DNA of 64,000 nt from Candidatus Electrothrix communis. GTDB lineage: Bacteria; Desulfobacterota; Desulfobulbia; Desulfobulbales; Desulfobulbaceae. The notes under the pieces are model-generated. The model saw only the letters and a list, made by a program, of their open reading frames with translations, was not told where the DNA came from and did not search any database. A program made the position numbers and the translations under genes. Location of the stretch: the NCBI GenBank assembly GCA_030644725.1, contig CP130629.1, forward strand, positions 558,001 through 622,000, in the 5' to 3' direction. This document shows positions 28,670 through 38,609 of the stretch, in pieces (the stretch's first letter is position 1; the number at the start of each line of letters is the position of its first letter).

Positions 28670-29299
28670 ATGTCTACTTTGTTACAGGCAGCAAACGATG
28701 TGAGTTTGAAGAAAAAGGCACAGCTTTTTTTTGTACTCAATTTTTTGCTGACCATGATTGCAGCAGCAGGCTTTCTCTATGTATTTGTCAAGCACAGTGG
28801 CGAGACTTCAAGAATTATTCATGCCTCACTATGCGTTACTCTGTTTTTCTTGTTGAGTGTTCAGATTGCCGCCATGATCTATTTCAAAAGAAATATTATA
28901 ACCCCCTTGGCTGAAATGCAGGCGGCAAGCAGACTCATGGCAGACGGCCATCTTGAAACATTGAATTATATGAAAAGGGCGGATGAAATCGGCTCACTCG
29001 GCGAAAATATTAATGACTTGGCGGTAAACATGCAGGAGGTTTTACTTTTTGTGTGGAATCATAGTCGGTTAAGTCGTGAATTGCTGGAAAATATTGCCAA
29101 TGATTTGAATTTTTCACTAGACACGGAGAAACCCGGTTTCAAGATAGAGAATGGTATACAAAAAGATATCAGTAAAATGCATCGAAATAATGAGGATCTT
29201 AAAGCTATTGTCATGTCGTTTAGTTATTTTGAAATTAAGCTGGAAGATGAGAAAATGGTTTCTGATTACCAGCAGGAGTCCGGAGTAACAGCCTCCTGA
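28670..29299 (+). CDS. Membrane HAMP-domain protein without output domain
   Basis: About 209 residues: TM segments at about 18-40 and 51-72, then a HAMP domain (ITPLAEMQAASRLMADGHLET...DEIGSLGENINDLAVNM), then a short helical tail with no kinase or signalling domain. The frame continues upstream to TTG 28598, but with poor spacing from a GGAGAG. The ATG at 28670 is preferred for its N-terminus, although its own ribosome site is weak. It resembles the second HAMP-only protein at 38610. Probably a small modulator of receptor or kinase assemblies (inference). Confidence 0.6.
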   Translation: MSTLLQAANDVSLKKKAQLFFVLNFLLTMIAAAGFLYVFVKHSGETSRIIHASLCVTLFFLLSVQIAAMIYFKRNIITPLAEMQAASRLMADGHLETLNYMKRADEIGSLGENINDLAVNMQEVLLFVWNHSRLSRELLENIANDLNFSLDTEKPGFKIENGIQKDISKMHRNNEDLKAIVMSFSYFEIKLEDEKMVSDYQQESGVTAS

Positions 29300-29446
29300 A
29301 CGGAAAGAAAGTATTTGAAGCTGGCCGGCTGCAAACGAGATAGAGATGTAAGGAAAACTGAGCTGAGCAGGCAGGGGAAGGCGCCGGACAGTTGAATATA
29401 TGTGTCCTGAGTATAAGAATAATCAGATAGTTACAAGGTGGAGAAT

Positions 29447-32400
29447 ATGATAGACTCATCAATGTTACCGGATTTTATTGTTGAGGCGGCTGAACATCTT
29501 GAAGAGATGGAAAGCAGTCTTCTCCGGCTTGAACAGAATTATGAAGACAAAGAGGTCTTGGATGAAATCTTTCGTTCCATTCACACGATAAAAGGGGCTG
29601 CTCAGTTTGTCGGTATCGAACGGGTCTCGGAACTGTCTCATAAACTGGAGAATCTGCTTGATCTTATTCGCAGGCACGAAATTACGCTGAACACTGCGAT
29701 TACGGATTTGCTGATAGCTGGTAAAGATCGGATGGCGCTTTTGGTTGATGAGCTTGAGCGTAATCAGGCTGAGGAAACCGAGGTCTCCGATTTGGTGGAG
29801 CAGGTACGGAGAGTTGTTGAGGGTGAAGATGAGGCTGGTGAAAATGCGGTAACAGCATCAGACGCTGCTTCTGCTGAAGATGAGTTGGTTCAAGAAGAGC
29901 TTAATGAAGAGCAATCTGGTCTTCTTGCAGAAGAGAATATGTCAGATGAATATGATGAGGAACTCTACAATATTTTTCTTCAGCAGCTGAAAGAAAATAT
30001 CCCCTTTCTTTACGCCCAGACAGTTGAGTTGTCAATTTCCGTGGACAAGCAGGATGTCTTGTATCGCTGCAGTGACTCCATCAAGAGTCTTAAGTCCTCT
30101 GCTAATTATATGGGGTATGAAAAGCTTACGCAGCATTATTCCAATTGGCAGCATGCTATTGAGAATGCGGTTGAGCAGCTTTCAAGCGGTAAAATGCCCA
30201 ATCTGGCCTTTATGCAGGATTATTTGGACGAGATTATACGATCTTTTCCCCAGGCTATGGAGGGATATTCGCAGGATGATCAGGACATCCTTGGTGATAG
30301 CGCAGGAGAAGAAAAGCATGATTCTGCATCCATTGATTCAGCCCTGAATTCTATTTTTGCCGATGAGGACCCAGCAGCCGCTTCAGATGATCCTGTTGAT
30401 GTTTCTGAGGGCTTAAGTGGAGATACATCTGTTCAGGGAAAAGGAGAAAAGCAGGGTATTGATCTCGACCGGGCTTTAGATTCGATATTTTCCGACGAAC
30501 ACCCAAGTATTGCTGAGAAAGGCGGAGATAGTGTGGGTACTCTCAGCTTGGATAGTAGTTCTTCAAGCGAGGATGCCTCGTTAGCTTCTGCAATGAATGA
30601 AGGTGGGTCGTTCTTTGATGAGGCAGGCGGGGCTGATACGGTTCCCCTTGAGTATGAGTTTTCCGACGATGAATATGATGAAGAGCTTATATCTATTTTT
30701 CTGAAGAAACTCAGGTCAGATATTCAATATATTCAAGCGCGGATTTCCGAATATTCGGGAGGCGGAGATAAAAGAACAATACTTGTTAATTGTCAGGATG
30801 CTATTGGGCGTCTCGCATCCTCGGCGAATTATATGGAGTATGTCAGTCTAACTGGATTTTGCGAGACATGGCAAAGTGTAGTAGAAGGCTACCTTGCTGA
30901 TGTATCAGCAGGTGTAACATCTGATATTACCGCAGGTCTACAGGAATTTGTTGACAAGATTATCCGAGTATATCCCCAGATTATAGAGGGTGATCAACAA
31001 GAAGATTTTGAAGTGTTTTCCGCTGCCCTTGATGGCAGCGATGAAAACGATACTATGTTTTCAGTTGCAGACGGGATCTTGACTGGTCCTGAGAGCGCTT
31101 CAAGAGAAAATGAGGTCTCTGATACCATATCAGCAGATTCAGCAGAGGAAAAAAGAACAGCTGATGAAGCGAAATCTGGAAAAAACATTGCTGGAGAATC
31201 GACAGCCCATACTGTGCTTGAGGAAGAAGGAACTGATGATAAAGCACTTTTTGATAAGCTGAGTAGCGCCTTAGATGTTTCTGAATATGCAGCTGGTGTA
31301 TCTAAGGATTCCATAGACAGTGTTATAGAAAAAATTATAGAAGCTCCAGGTGAAGCGGATGAGCATGCAGAAGAGGAGCAAGCGGATCTAAGGATGGCCT
31401 CACCAGAGATACCTGATGAAACGACAACTGACAGTGATGACGGTGAGCTTGCTCTGAGCGTTGGCGCTCATTTATTGGACAAGGTTGTGGCTTCAAATGG
31501 GGAAGATGATATTGAAGCATCAGCTTCCACGGATGCATTGGATGAAGCTAATGCCCTTGATGTTCAGGATGAATCGGTACCCGAGGACGCAACAGCAGAA
31601 GAGCATGATGAAAGCTTTTTTGTTGAGCCCAAAGCGGATTTTGGAGAATCTGATATTTTTGAACAGAAAGCCCCGCAGGAGAAAAAGGAGCAGGAACCAG
31701 TCAAGCAAGCAGCTGTCCGAAGCAGTATCAGGGTAGATGCTGAGAAAATTGATTATCTGATGAATCAGGTCGGAGAACTCGTTGTTAGCAGGGCTTATTT
31801 TGCTCAGCTTGTTAACGAGATGAGAGGCTTGGAACAGCTTCTTTTCGAATCTTCTGGAATTTCTAAGAGTCAACTGAAGCCGCTTCATGAGTTTGCTTTC
31901 CGTTTGAGTGAGGCCGGTGTTCATCTCGGCCGCGTGTCCAACGAACTTCAGGAAGGCGTGATGAAGGTCAGGATGCTGCCGATTGACCAGCTTTTTAAAC
32001 GTTACCCTCGTTTGGTGCGAGATTTAATTCATAACAAGGATAAGGATGTCAAGCTGACCACCAAAGGTGAGGAAACCGAGCTTGACAAGATGGTCATTGA
32101 ATCCATCTCAGATCCCTTGATTCATATCATCAGAAACTCAGTTGATCACGGCATCGAAACTGAAGAAGAACGCCTGCGGGCAGGAAAACCGGCTCAGGGG
32201 TCTCTGGTTCTGGAGGCCTTTCATGAGAGTGATCATATTGTGTTGGAGATCACTGATGACGGCAGGGGTATTGATACAAAACGGATCAGGGCAAAGGCCT
32301 TGGAAAAAGGCCTTGTCAGACAGGAAGAGCTGGAGCGGATGTCTGATCAGGAATTGACACGCCTGATTATGTTGCCTGGTTTCAGTACCGCAGAAAAAGC

Positions 32401-33025
32401 GACCAAAACCTCTGGACGAGGTGTTGGAATGGACGTGGTCAAGAAAAATATCGAGAAGCTGAACGGTACTGTTGAAATCGTTTCAAAGAAGGGAAAGGGA
32501 ACAAGGCTTCGTATCAAGATTCCTCTGACTATGGCTATTATTCAGGCTTTGATGGTACGCGTTGGCCTGGAAAAATTCACTATTCCTCTGACCACTGTCG
32601 AGGAAACCCTGAGGGTCTTCCGGCATGAGATTTCAGAGATAGAAGGCGTCGATGTTATTCATCTTCGTGAAAGCACTATGCCTATTTTTCAGCTTTCCAA
32701 AATTTATGATATTGACCGTCAAGGGCAGGATGAGGACAAGATGTTTGTCGTTGTGGTGAGCACCGGATCTCAGGAACTGGGATTGGTTGTTGATGAACTT
32801 CTTGGCCAGGAAGAGGTCGTTATTAAACCGCTTGCTGACTATTTAAGAGTTGAAAGCGGTTTCGGTGGTGCGACTATTTTGGGTGATGGTGGTATTTCTC
32901 TTATTTTGGATATTCCTGAACTTGTAAAAATAGCAAAAGAAAATCAGGTCGACAGGCAGGAGCAACGCTCGATGAGTTTTAAACGAAAAAAAGGCAGTGC
33001 TGCGGAGACGCAGCCGGTTCATTAA
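29447..33025 (+). CDS. cheA: CheA histidine kinase with one active and two degenerate HPt-like domains
   Basis: About 1192 residues. The N-terminal HPt has the phosphorylatable H46 (SIHTIKGAA). Two further HPt-like segments at about 165-275 and 405-515 both open EYDEEL, but lack the His (DSIKSLKSSA, DAIGRLASSA). A long acidic linker follows to about 755. Dimerisation (DYLMNQVGELVVSR), ATPase (IRNSVDHGIE, TDDGRGID, TSGRGVGMDVV) and CheW-like regulatory domains complete it. No receiver is attached. A GTG nine bases earlier is possible, but AAGG is placed for the ATG at 29447. Confidence 0.92.
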   Translation: MIDSSMLPDFIVEAAEHLEEMESSLLRLEQNYEDKEVLDEIFRSIHTIKGAAQFVGIERVSELSHKLENLLDLIRRHEITLNTAITDLLIAGKDRMALLVDELERNQAEETEVSDLVEQVRRVVEGEDEAGENAVTASDAASAEDELVQEELNEEQSGLLAEENMSDEYDEELYNIFLQQLKENIPFLYAQTVELSISVDKQDVLYRCSDSIKSLKSSANYMGYEKLTQHYSNWQHAIENAVEQLSSGKMPNLAFMQDYLDEIIRSFPQAMEGYSQDDQDILGDSAGEEKHDSASIDSALNSIFADEDPAAASDDPVDVSEGLSGDTSVQGKGEKQGIDLDRALDSIFSDEHPSIAEKGGDSVGTLSLDSSSSSEDASLASAMNEGGSFFDEAGGADTVPLEYEFSDDEYDEELISIFLKKLRSDIQYIQARISEYSGGGDKRTILVNCQDAIGRLASSANYMEYVSLTGFCETWQSVVEGYLADVSAGVTSDITAGLQEFVDKIIRVYPQIIEGDQQEDFEVFSAALDGSDENDTMFSVADGILTGPESASRENEVSDTISADSAEEKRTADEAKSGKNIAGESTAHTVLEEEGTDDKALFDKLSSALDVSEYAAGVSKDSIDSVIEKIIEAPGEADEHAEEEQADLRMASPEIPDETTTDSDDGELALSVGAHLLDKVVASNGEDDIEASASTDALDEANALDVQDESVPEDATAEEHDESFFVEPKADFGESDIFEQKAPQEKKEQEPVKQAAVRSSIRVDAEKIDYLMNQVGELVVSRAYFAQLVNEMRGLEQLLFESSGISKSQLKPLHEFAFRLSEAGVHLGRVSNELQEGVMKVRMLPIDQLFKRYPRLVRDLIHNKDKDVKLTTKGEETELDKMVIESISDPLIHIIRNSVDHGIETEEERLRAGKPAQGSLVLEAFHESDHIVLEITDDGRGIDTKRIRAKALEKGLVRQEELERMSDQELTRLIMLPGFSTAEKATKTSGRGVGMDVVKKNIEKLNGTVEIVSKKGKGTRLRIKIPLTMAIIQALMVRVGLEKFTIPLTTVEETLRVFRHEISEIEGVDVIHLRESTMPIFQLSKIYDIDRQGQDEDKMFVVVVSTGSQELGLVVDELLGQEEVVIKPLADYLRVESGFGGATILGDGGISLILDIPELVKIAKENQVDRQEQRSMSFKRKKGSAAETQPVH

Positions 33026-33289
33026 GCGTCCTTGCAGGCTGATTAGGAAAAGATTAGGGAGATGGAAAATAATAATCGTTCAAAATTGCGCAGGGCTTTT
33101 GTTTGTTTTCAAGACGCGTCAATGGGCGCATAGCAGAGTTATGTAACCATTGATGCAACGTAGAAAACGGACAAAAGAGCAAGCAAGATGGATGATTATC
33201 TTTTGAAAGCTCCCTTAGAACCAGATAAGAACGACAGCGGAATAACATAGTTAAGTATCGGATTCCTGAATGAGGGGGGAAGCTGCGGA

Positions 33290-34327
33290 ATGGATAAAAA
33301 ACTTAAGGTTCTTGTCGTTGATGATGCAACCTTTATGACCAAGGCGATCAGTGATCTGCTGGAATCGGATCCTGATATAGAAGTGGTTGGTGTTGCGAAC
33401 AACGGCTTGGAAGGACTTGAAAAGATAAAGGAGCTTCAGCCGGATGTTGTTACTCTAGATATAGATATGCCGGTTATGGATGGGCTACAGGCTGTTCGCC
33501 ACATCATGATAGAGTCTCCGGTTCCTATCGTGGTCCTGAGTTCGTTATTCAGTGACGGTTCTATCACGTTTGAGGCTTTACGGCTCGGGGTTGTCGATTT
33601 TGTGGCCAAGCCCTCAGGAGCGATATCAAGTGATATTCATACAGCTAAGCAGCATATTGTCGATCGTATCAAGCTTGCTTCAGCGGTTAATTTCCAGAAT
33701 ATACGAAGAGTTCGGATCAATAAACAAACAAAAGAGGAAGGTCTTGCCGACCTGTATGGGTTCCACCCCCTTGATTATATTATTGCCATAGGAACTTCGC
33801 TCACCGGACCCAATACCTTTATACGTTTGATGACCAGGCTTAATGCCGGTCTTCCAGCAGCAGCTGTTATTCTTTTGGAGATTTCTCCCAAAATACTCGC
33901 TGCCTTTGCTGAAAAATTTAATGAATTTGTCCTTTGGAAAATAGAAGTGGCTCGTCAGGGAACAGTCCTGGAGCAAGGGGTTTGCTATATTCAATCAAAT
34001 ATGACTTCATTGACCGTTGGGCTGAATGAAAACGGAGACCCTTGTTTTCAGCTTGGCGATCGAGTTGAAAATCCGTTGAATACTTTCTTTCGATCGGCAG
34101 CAGAGGTATTCAGAGAAAACACTGTTGGGGTGCTGCTTACAGGGTATGGAGATGATGGATCAGATGGATTTTCTGCGATTCAGGAAAAATCCGGTAAGAC
34201 CATAGCGCAGAGTGTAGAGAGTTGCGTTTATCCCAATCTGACTGATATTGCAATTAAACGAAATAAAGTGGATTTTATTGTTCAAGAAGCGAAGCTTGCT
34301 GAGGCGATTGAGTCTGTTATTCGATAG
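33290..34327 (+). CDS. CheB-like protein lacking the catalytic histidine
   Basis: 345 residues. The N-terminal receiver (about 5-125) is complete (VDDATFM, VTLDIDMPVMDG). The C-terminal CheB methylesterase-fold domain (about 160-345) keeps Ser170 in IGTSLTG and Asp289 in TGYGDDG, but the catalytic His position of QHMP is Ile198 (LLEISP). Glutamate methylesterase and glutaminase activity are therefore unlikely. Preceded by a 264-base gap after cheA, in which I see no gene; it starts about 200 bases before the ParA gene. Confidence 0.82.
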   Translation: MDKKLKVLVVDDATFMTKAISDLLESDPDIEVVGVANNGLEGLEKIKELQPDVVTLDIDMPVMDGLQAVRHIMIESPVPIVVLSSLFSDGSITFEALRLGVVDFVAKPSGAISSDIHTAKQHIVDRIKLASAVNFQNIRRVRINKQTKEEGLADLYGFHPLDYIIAIGTSLTGPNTFIRLMTRLNAGLPAAAVILLEISPKILAAFAEKFNEFVLWKIEVARQGTVLEQGVCYIQSNMTSLTVGLNENGDPCFQLGDRVENPLNTFFRSAAEVFRENTVGVLLTGYGDDGSDGFSAIQEKSGKTIAQSVESCVYPNLTDIAIKRNKVDFIVQEAKLAEAIESVIR

Positions 34328-34526
34328 CGAAATGTAATAGACAAGAGTGAAGAAGTATCCATACAGTTTATAAGAAGAATTTTTAAGATAGAGGCAGCGG
34401 CGAGCAGATACCTGATGACGATCGTGAAGGGAAAAGAGGAGGAGGCTTTGCTGTCCTGTATAAAAAGAAGAAGCACAAAGATTGATTGAATAGATATAAT
34501 TATTATATATATTAGGGAAGTACACT

Positions 34527-35438
34527 ATGATTATTACATGCGACAATTGCAAGACTAGGTATAAGGTTGCTGACGACATAATTAATAAACCGGCATTGAA
34601 AGTGCGATGTCACAAGTGTAATAATAGATTCATGGTGTACAAGAATGACTCGTCAGATGATTCCTTTCTCCTGCAGGACGAGGTATTTCCTGATGACCAT
34701 CGCATCATCACCATGAGTAACCAAAAGGGCGGTGTTGCCAAAACAACTTCCTGTCTTAATTTAGCAGTAGCGTTGGCGCGTATGGGCAAGAAGGTCTTGT
34801 TGATTGATTTTGATGTGCAAGCCAACCTTACCATGCTGTTGGGTTTTAGAAAAACACGATCTTTTTATGAGTTACTGAACAAAGAAGTCAAGGGGATAAA
34901 TGATGTTATTCTCCATACGAAATATCCCAATTTATCTTTACTGCCCTCAAACAGCAAGATGGCCCTGCTGAAAAAGAGGTATCTTGCCCAGCATAATTTT
35001 GAATATCTCCTGCGCAACAGATTGCAGGAGATAGAAAAAAAATACGATCATATCTTAATAGATACTCCCCCGTCTATCGAGTTTTTTACCCTGAATGCTC
35101 TGATAGCAGCGCAACTTGTTATTGTGCCGACTACATGCGAATACCTTTCAATGCACGGTGTATCACAGATAAGCGAAATAATTAAGGTGCTGAGAGGGAT
35201 TGATCATGATGTCGAATATAAAGTTCTTATCACCATGTACGATGCAAAAAAGACATCGGAGAGAGTGATCAATGAAAAGATTCGGCGAAAATACGGAGCG
35301 ATGCTTTGTGAAACAGTTATAGAGCTCGACGATAAGATGCAGGAATCACATATTGTTAATTTGCCTATTCAATACTATGATGAAAAGAGCAGGTCTGCTG
35401 AACAATATCAGGCTTTAGCGCGTGAAATTACTGGATAA
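34527..35438 (+). CDS. ParA/MinD-type ATPase with N-terminal zinc ribbon
   Basis: 303 residues. An N-terminal MJ0042-type zinc ribbon (CDNCKTRYKV...CHKCNNRF, about residues 5-36) is joined to a ParA ATPase with the deviant Walker A KGGVAKTT (about 69-76), VLLIDFDVQAN and ILIDTPPS. ParA relatives next to chemotaxis genes (ParC, PpfA) position chemosensory arrays in the cell (family knowledge); that role is likely here. It starts the co-directional run 34527-41317. No ParB partner is seen. Confidence 0.85.
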   Translation: MIITCDNCKTRYKVADDIINKPALKVRCHKCNNRFMVYKNDSSDDSFLLQDEVFPDDHRIITMSNQKGGVAKTTSCLNLAVALARMGKKVLLIDFDVQANLTMLLGFRKTRSFYELLNKEVKGINDVILHTKYPNLSLLPSNSKMALLKKRYLAQHNFEYLLRNRLQEIEKKYDHILIDTPPSIEFFTLNALIAAQLVIVPTTCEYLSMHGVSQISEIIKVLRGIDHDVEYKVLITMYDAKKTSERVINEKIRRKYGAMLCETVIELDDKMQESHIVNLPIQYYDEKSRSAEQYQALAREITG

Positions 35439-35458
35439 AAAAGAGCGGAGTCGTGCTG

Positions 35459-36238
35459 ATGATGACAGAAACACATTCAACAATGATGAAAAGTATCGCT
35501 CCGGTTCTGTCGTTCACAGTTCTGGTTTTGATCTGGGAGCTTACAGTACGTTTCAGTGGGTGGGATACCAATGTGCTGCCCGGCCCGTACAAAGTGCTGG
35601 TGAGTATGATTGAATTGATAAGCACTGGATCTTTGTTTAAGCATACTGTGGCCAGCTTATTCAGAGTAACGTGGGGATTCTGTATTGCTGCAATGCTTGG
35701 TATTCCTTTGGGAATTATTTTGGGAAGGAGCCAGATCGCCTCCATATTGCTGAATCCGATTATCAATTTTCTTCGTCCCATATCCCCCTTGGCTTGGATA
35801 CCGTTGGCGATGCTTTGGTTCGGGATTGGCGATCAACCTGCTGTTTTTCTAATATTTCTCTCAAGCTTTTTTCCTATTGTTGTTGCGACAACAGTTGCTG
35901 TTAATTCGATCAATCCTAATTATTTTTACGTTGCGGCAAATTTTGATTTCAGCAGAAAAGAGGTGATTCAGAAGATAGTTATTCCTGCCATCATTCCCGA
36001 TATTATTACAGCGTTGCGCCTGACGGTCACCATTGCCTGGATTGTTGTGGTTGCCGCTGAGATGATCGCTGTTCAATCCGGGCTTGGATATCTGATCCTT
36101 GATTCCAGGAATGGATTGCGTTTGGATTACGTTATGGATGGAATGATAATTATTGGCCTGATCGGCCTGTACTTGGATTATATTATGCGCCGTCTCGGCA
36201 GGATTGAGTCTGCATCCTGGGGCATCGGGCAGGCATAG
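35459..36238 (+). CDS. ABC transporter permease, nitrate/sulfonate/taurine type
   Basis: About 259 residues with five to six transmembrane segments and the BPD_transp_1 EAA-type loop (VIPAIIPDIITALRLTVTIAW), as in SsuC/TauC. Upstream in-frame GTG (35453) and ATG (35462) codons also exist; GGAG eight bases before 35459 decides the start. First of three ABC genes, with the ATPase nine bases downstream. The substrate is unknown; the TauE-like exporter downstream hints at a sulfonate or related anion (inference). Confidence 0.88.
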   Translation: MMTETHSTMMKSIAPVLSFTVLVLIWELTVRFSGWDTNVLPGPYKVLVSMIELISTGSLFKHTVASLFRVTWGFCIAAMLGIPLGIILGRSQIASILLNPIINFLRPISPLAWIPLAMLWFGIGDQPAVFLIFLSSFFPIVVATTVAVNSINPNYFYVAANFDFSRKEVIQKIVIPAIIPDIITALRLTVTIAWIVVVAAEMIAVQSGLGYLILDSRNGLRLDYVMDGMIIIGLIGLYLDYIMRRLGRIESASWGIGQA

Positions 36239-36246
36239 GGGAAAAA

Positions 36247-37041
36247 ATGGGACATATTCAGACAAATAATTTATGCAGAGAGTTTGTCAATCGGAGAAAA
36301 AAGAAACGCGAGGATGGCAAATATCTCCCCGACGAAAAGGTGTCTGTGCTTGAGGATATCAATATTGAAGTGGAAGACGGTGAGATGGTTTGTCTGCTCG
36401 GTCCTTCGGGTTGCGGTAAATCGACTCTGCTCCGTATCATCGCCGGTTTTGACAAGCAGACATCAGGATCAATTCTTATTGACGGTAAAGAGATTACCGG
36501 CCCGAGTTCGGATAATATTTTTGTTTTCCAGCATAGCGGGCTGCTGCCGTGGATGACTGTCTGGCAGAATGTGGAACTGGGGTTACGGCACATGGAAGAT
36601 GCCGAAGAAAAGAGGACGGAAATTCAAGAGTATATCGAGATGGTTGAACTCGACGGTTTTGAAAGGCATTATCCACATCAGCTGTCGGGAGGGATGCAGC
36701 GTCGAGCGGAATTGGCTCGGGCCTTGGTGGTCAACCCCGATATCTTGATCATGGACGAGCCTTTCAGCGGACTCGACTTTCTCACCCACATGAAAATGCG
36801 GGAAGAGGTAGTCAATATGCACCAGTTTCTGGGGAAAACGATTTTAATCGTGACCCATGATATTGATGATGCCCTTATTATGGGGGATCGGGTGGTGGTT
36901 TTCAGTAAGAGGCCCTCACAGGTGAAAATGAACCGTAAGTTAGACTTTCCTCATCCGAGGATTGTGTTTAACAAGCAAACAGAGTTGAGCCAACTCCGAG
37001 ACGAATTGTTCTTGATGCTTGGAGTAAGCTATGCAGTCTAA
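36247..37041 (+). CDS. ABC transporter ATP-binding protein, SsuB/TauB type
   Basis: A 264-residue ATPase: Walker A GPSGCGKST (about 50-58), Q-loop FVFQHSGLLPWMT, signature LSGGMQRR, Walker B ILIMDEP and H-loop THD. The LLPWMTVWQNVELGL segment is typical of nitrate/sulfonate/bicarbonate transporters. It overlaps the substrate-binding gene by 11 bases. Confidence 0.92.
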   Translation: MGHIQTNNLCREFVNRRKKKREDGKYLPDEKVSVLEDINIEVEDGEMVCLLGPSGCGKSTLLRIIAGFDKQTSGSILIDGKEITGPSSDNIFVFQHSGLLPWMTVWQNVELGLRHMEDAEEKRTEIQEYIEMVELDGFERHYPHQLSGGMQRRAELARALVVNPDILIMDEPFSGLDFLTHMKMREEVVNMHQFLGKTILIVTHDIDDALIMGDRVVVFSKRPSQVKMNRKLDFPHPRIVFNKQTELSQLRDELFLMLGVSYAV

Positions 37042-38080
37042 GCATGCTAAAGATGGAAAAAGGAAATTTATCTTAACGAGAACCTGGCGTTTTGTTGTAG
37101 GGAGTATTCTTTGGGTTGTGCTCATATCTGGGCTTCATTGGTGGCTGAATTTTGACCACGGCCATCGAAAGGTTGTTAAGATGGGTTATATGCCCGTTAT
37201 TACCAATATGGCGGCACCCTTGCTGGATTATGCCAGCGCTGAGGGTGAAGATGTCCGCTTCAAGGCTTTGAAGTTCAGTTCATTTGCCGAGATGGGTGAA
37301 GCGCTTCGGAATGACGAGATTCAGGTGGCATTCATCATTGCTCCCCTCTCCATTGTTCTTCGCCAGCAAGGGGTGGATGTGAAGGTTGTCTATATAGGTA
37401 ATCGGCATGAGAGTACCCTTGTTACCCGAAAGGATTTGAATATCCAGAATATTCAAGAGCTGGCTGGTAGGACAGTTGCAGTCCCCATGCGTTTCTCTGG
37501 ACATAATCTCAGTCTGTTGCGATTGATGGAAGAAAATAATATGCGTGGGGAGATCAATATTGTGGAACTCAATCCCCCTGATATGGCTGCTGGCTTGGTG
37601 ACGGGTTCTCTTGATGCCTACTATGTTGGTGAACCCTTTGCTGCCCAGACCTTAAAAAATGAAAACGCGAATCTTCTTTTTAATGTTGAGGAGGTATGGC
37701 CGTCATTCATTTGTAACCTTGTCATTGTGAAGCAAAGCCTGATAGAAGAGGAGCCGGAGATCGTTGAGAAGTTTGTTAACGGGGCGGTTCGATCAGGTAT
37801 CTGGGCAGAAAAGCATCCTGATGAAGCAGGCGAGATCGCGGCAAAATATTGGTCTCAGCCAGCAGATTTGGTGCAATATGCTTTGCACGCATCAGGAGGG
37901 CGAACGTTGTATGATCAGTACCTTCCTAAAATTGAAGAGATGCAGGAGATTGCAGATCTGATGGTACGCTATAAGTTGATTGATAAGAATAAGATCGACG
38001 GCCTTGTGGATCAGCAGTTTGCAAAAAATGTTGATACTGGTCATGTTGAAACAATAGAAGATATTCTCCACGGAAATTAG
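37031..38080 (+). CDS. ABC transporter substrate-binding protein, NMT1/SsuA-like, membrane-anchored
   Basis: A 349-residue NMT1/SsuA-like periplasmic binding protein. The N-terminus has 16 mostly charged residues followed by one hydrophobic segment (about 20-40) without a clear signal-peptidase or lipobox site, so it is probably an uncleaved anchor. The mature part begins KMGYMPVITNMAAPLL and contains LDAYYVGEPFAAQT, typical of this family. A tethered binder placed in a chemotaxis operon could also present ligand to the receptor (inference). Confidence 0.87.
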   Translation: MQSKHAKDGKRKFILTRTWRFVVGSILWVVLISGLHWWLNFDHGHRKVVKMGYMPVITNMAAPLLDYASAEGEDVRFKALKFSSFAEMGEALRNDEIQVAFIIAPLSIVLRQQGVDVKVVYIGNRHESTLVTRKDLNIQNIQELAGRTVAVPMRFSGHNLSLLRLMEENNMRGEINIVELNPPDMAAGLVTGSLDAYYVGEPFAAQTLKNENANLLFNVEEVWPSFICNLVIVKQSLIEEEPEIVEKFVNGAVRSGIWAEKHPDEAGEIAAKYWSQPADLVQYALHASGGRTLYDQYLPKIEEMQEIADLMVRYKLIDKNKIDGLVDQQFAKNVDTGHVETIEDILHGN

Positions 38081-38167
38081 GGAGCGATATCGGGATGCTT
38101 TTTTTGGGCGTAAGTAGGTTGACGGATTTGCGATAATGCTCATGCTTCAGCAAGGCGGATTGTTCTG

Positions 38168-38605
38168 ATGATTCAAAATGAAATGGTGCATAACACAACA
38201 GGAAGATGCAGAAGGGAGTCTCCACGGGTTGATAAGCAGGTAAAACTGAGTGTCGGTAAATTGCAGTACCCGATGACCAACGTGGATATGAAAATCGGGC
38301 ATACCAGCAATGTTTCTGAGACAGGCCTTTGCTTTACCACTGATGAGCTGTTTAAGAACGGAACCATTTTGCAGCTCGTTGTTGAGTTGGTCGGCTGGCA
38401 GCATTATTTGCGTTCTACTGCTGCAATCATTGATGCGCAGACTGTATCAAAGCCGCTGACTGCTGTTGCTGAGGTGGTTTGGTCCAAAAAATTGACCGAC
38501 AACGAGGAAAAATATGCTGTCGGCGTTCAATTTAAGGATATTTATGAAGATGATCTTCAAGCTTTTAAAAAGTATCTAGGGAAGATGCTTGATAAAAAAA
38601 GTTAA
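38168..38605 (+). CDS. PilZ-domain protein (c-di-GMP effector)
   Basis: A 145-residue single-domain PilZ protein. Both binding motifs are visible: RxxxR (R16-ESP-R20) and NVSETG, followed by VGVQFKDI near the C-terminus. It is expected to bind c-di-GMP and pass that signal to a partner. It is followed closely by a HAMP membrane protein. Confidence 0.83.
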   Translation: MIQNEMVHNTTGRCRRESPRVDKQVKLSVGKLQYPMTNVDMKIGHTSNVSETGLCFTTDELFKNGTILQLVVELVGWQHYLRSTAAIIDAQTVSKPLTAVAEVVWSKKLTDNEEKYAVGVQFKDIYEDDLQAFKKYLGKMLDKKS

Positions 38606-38609
38606 CAAG

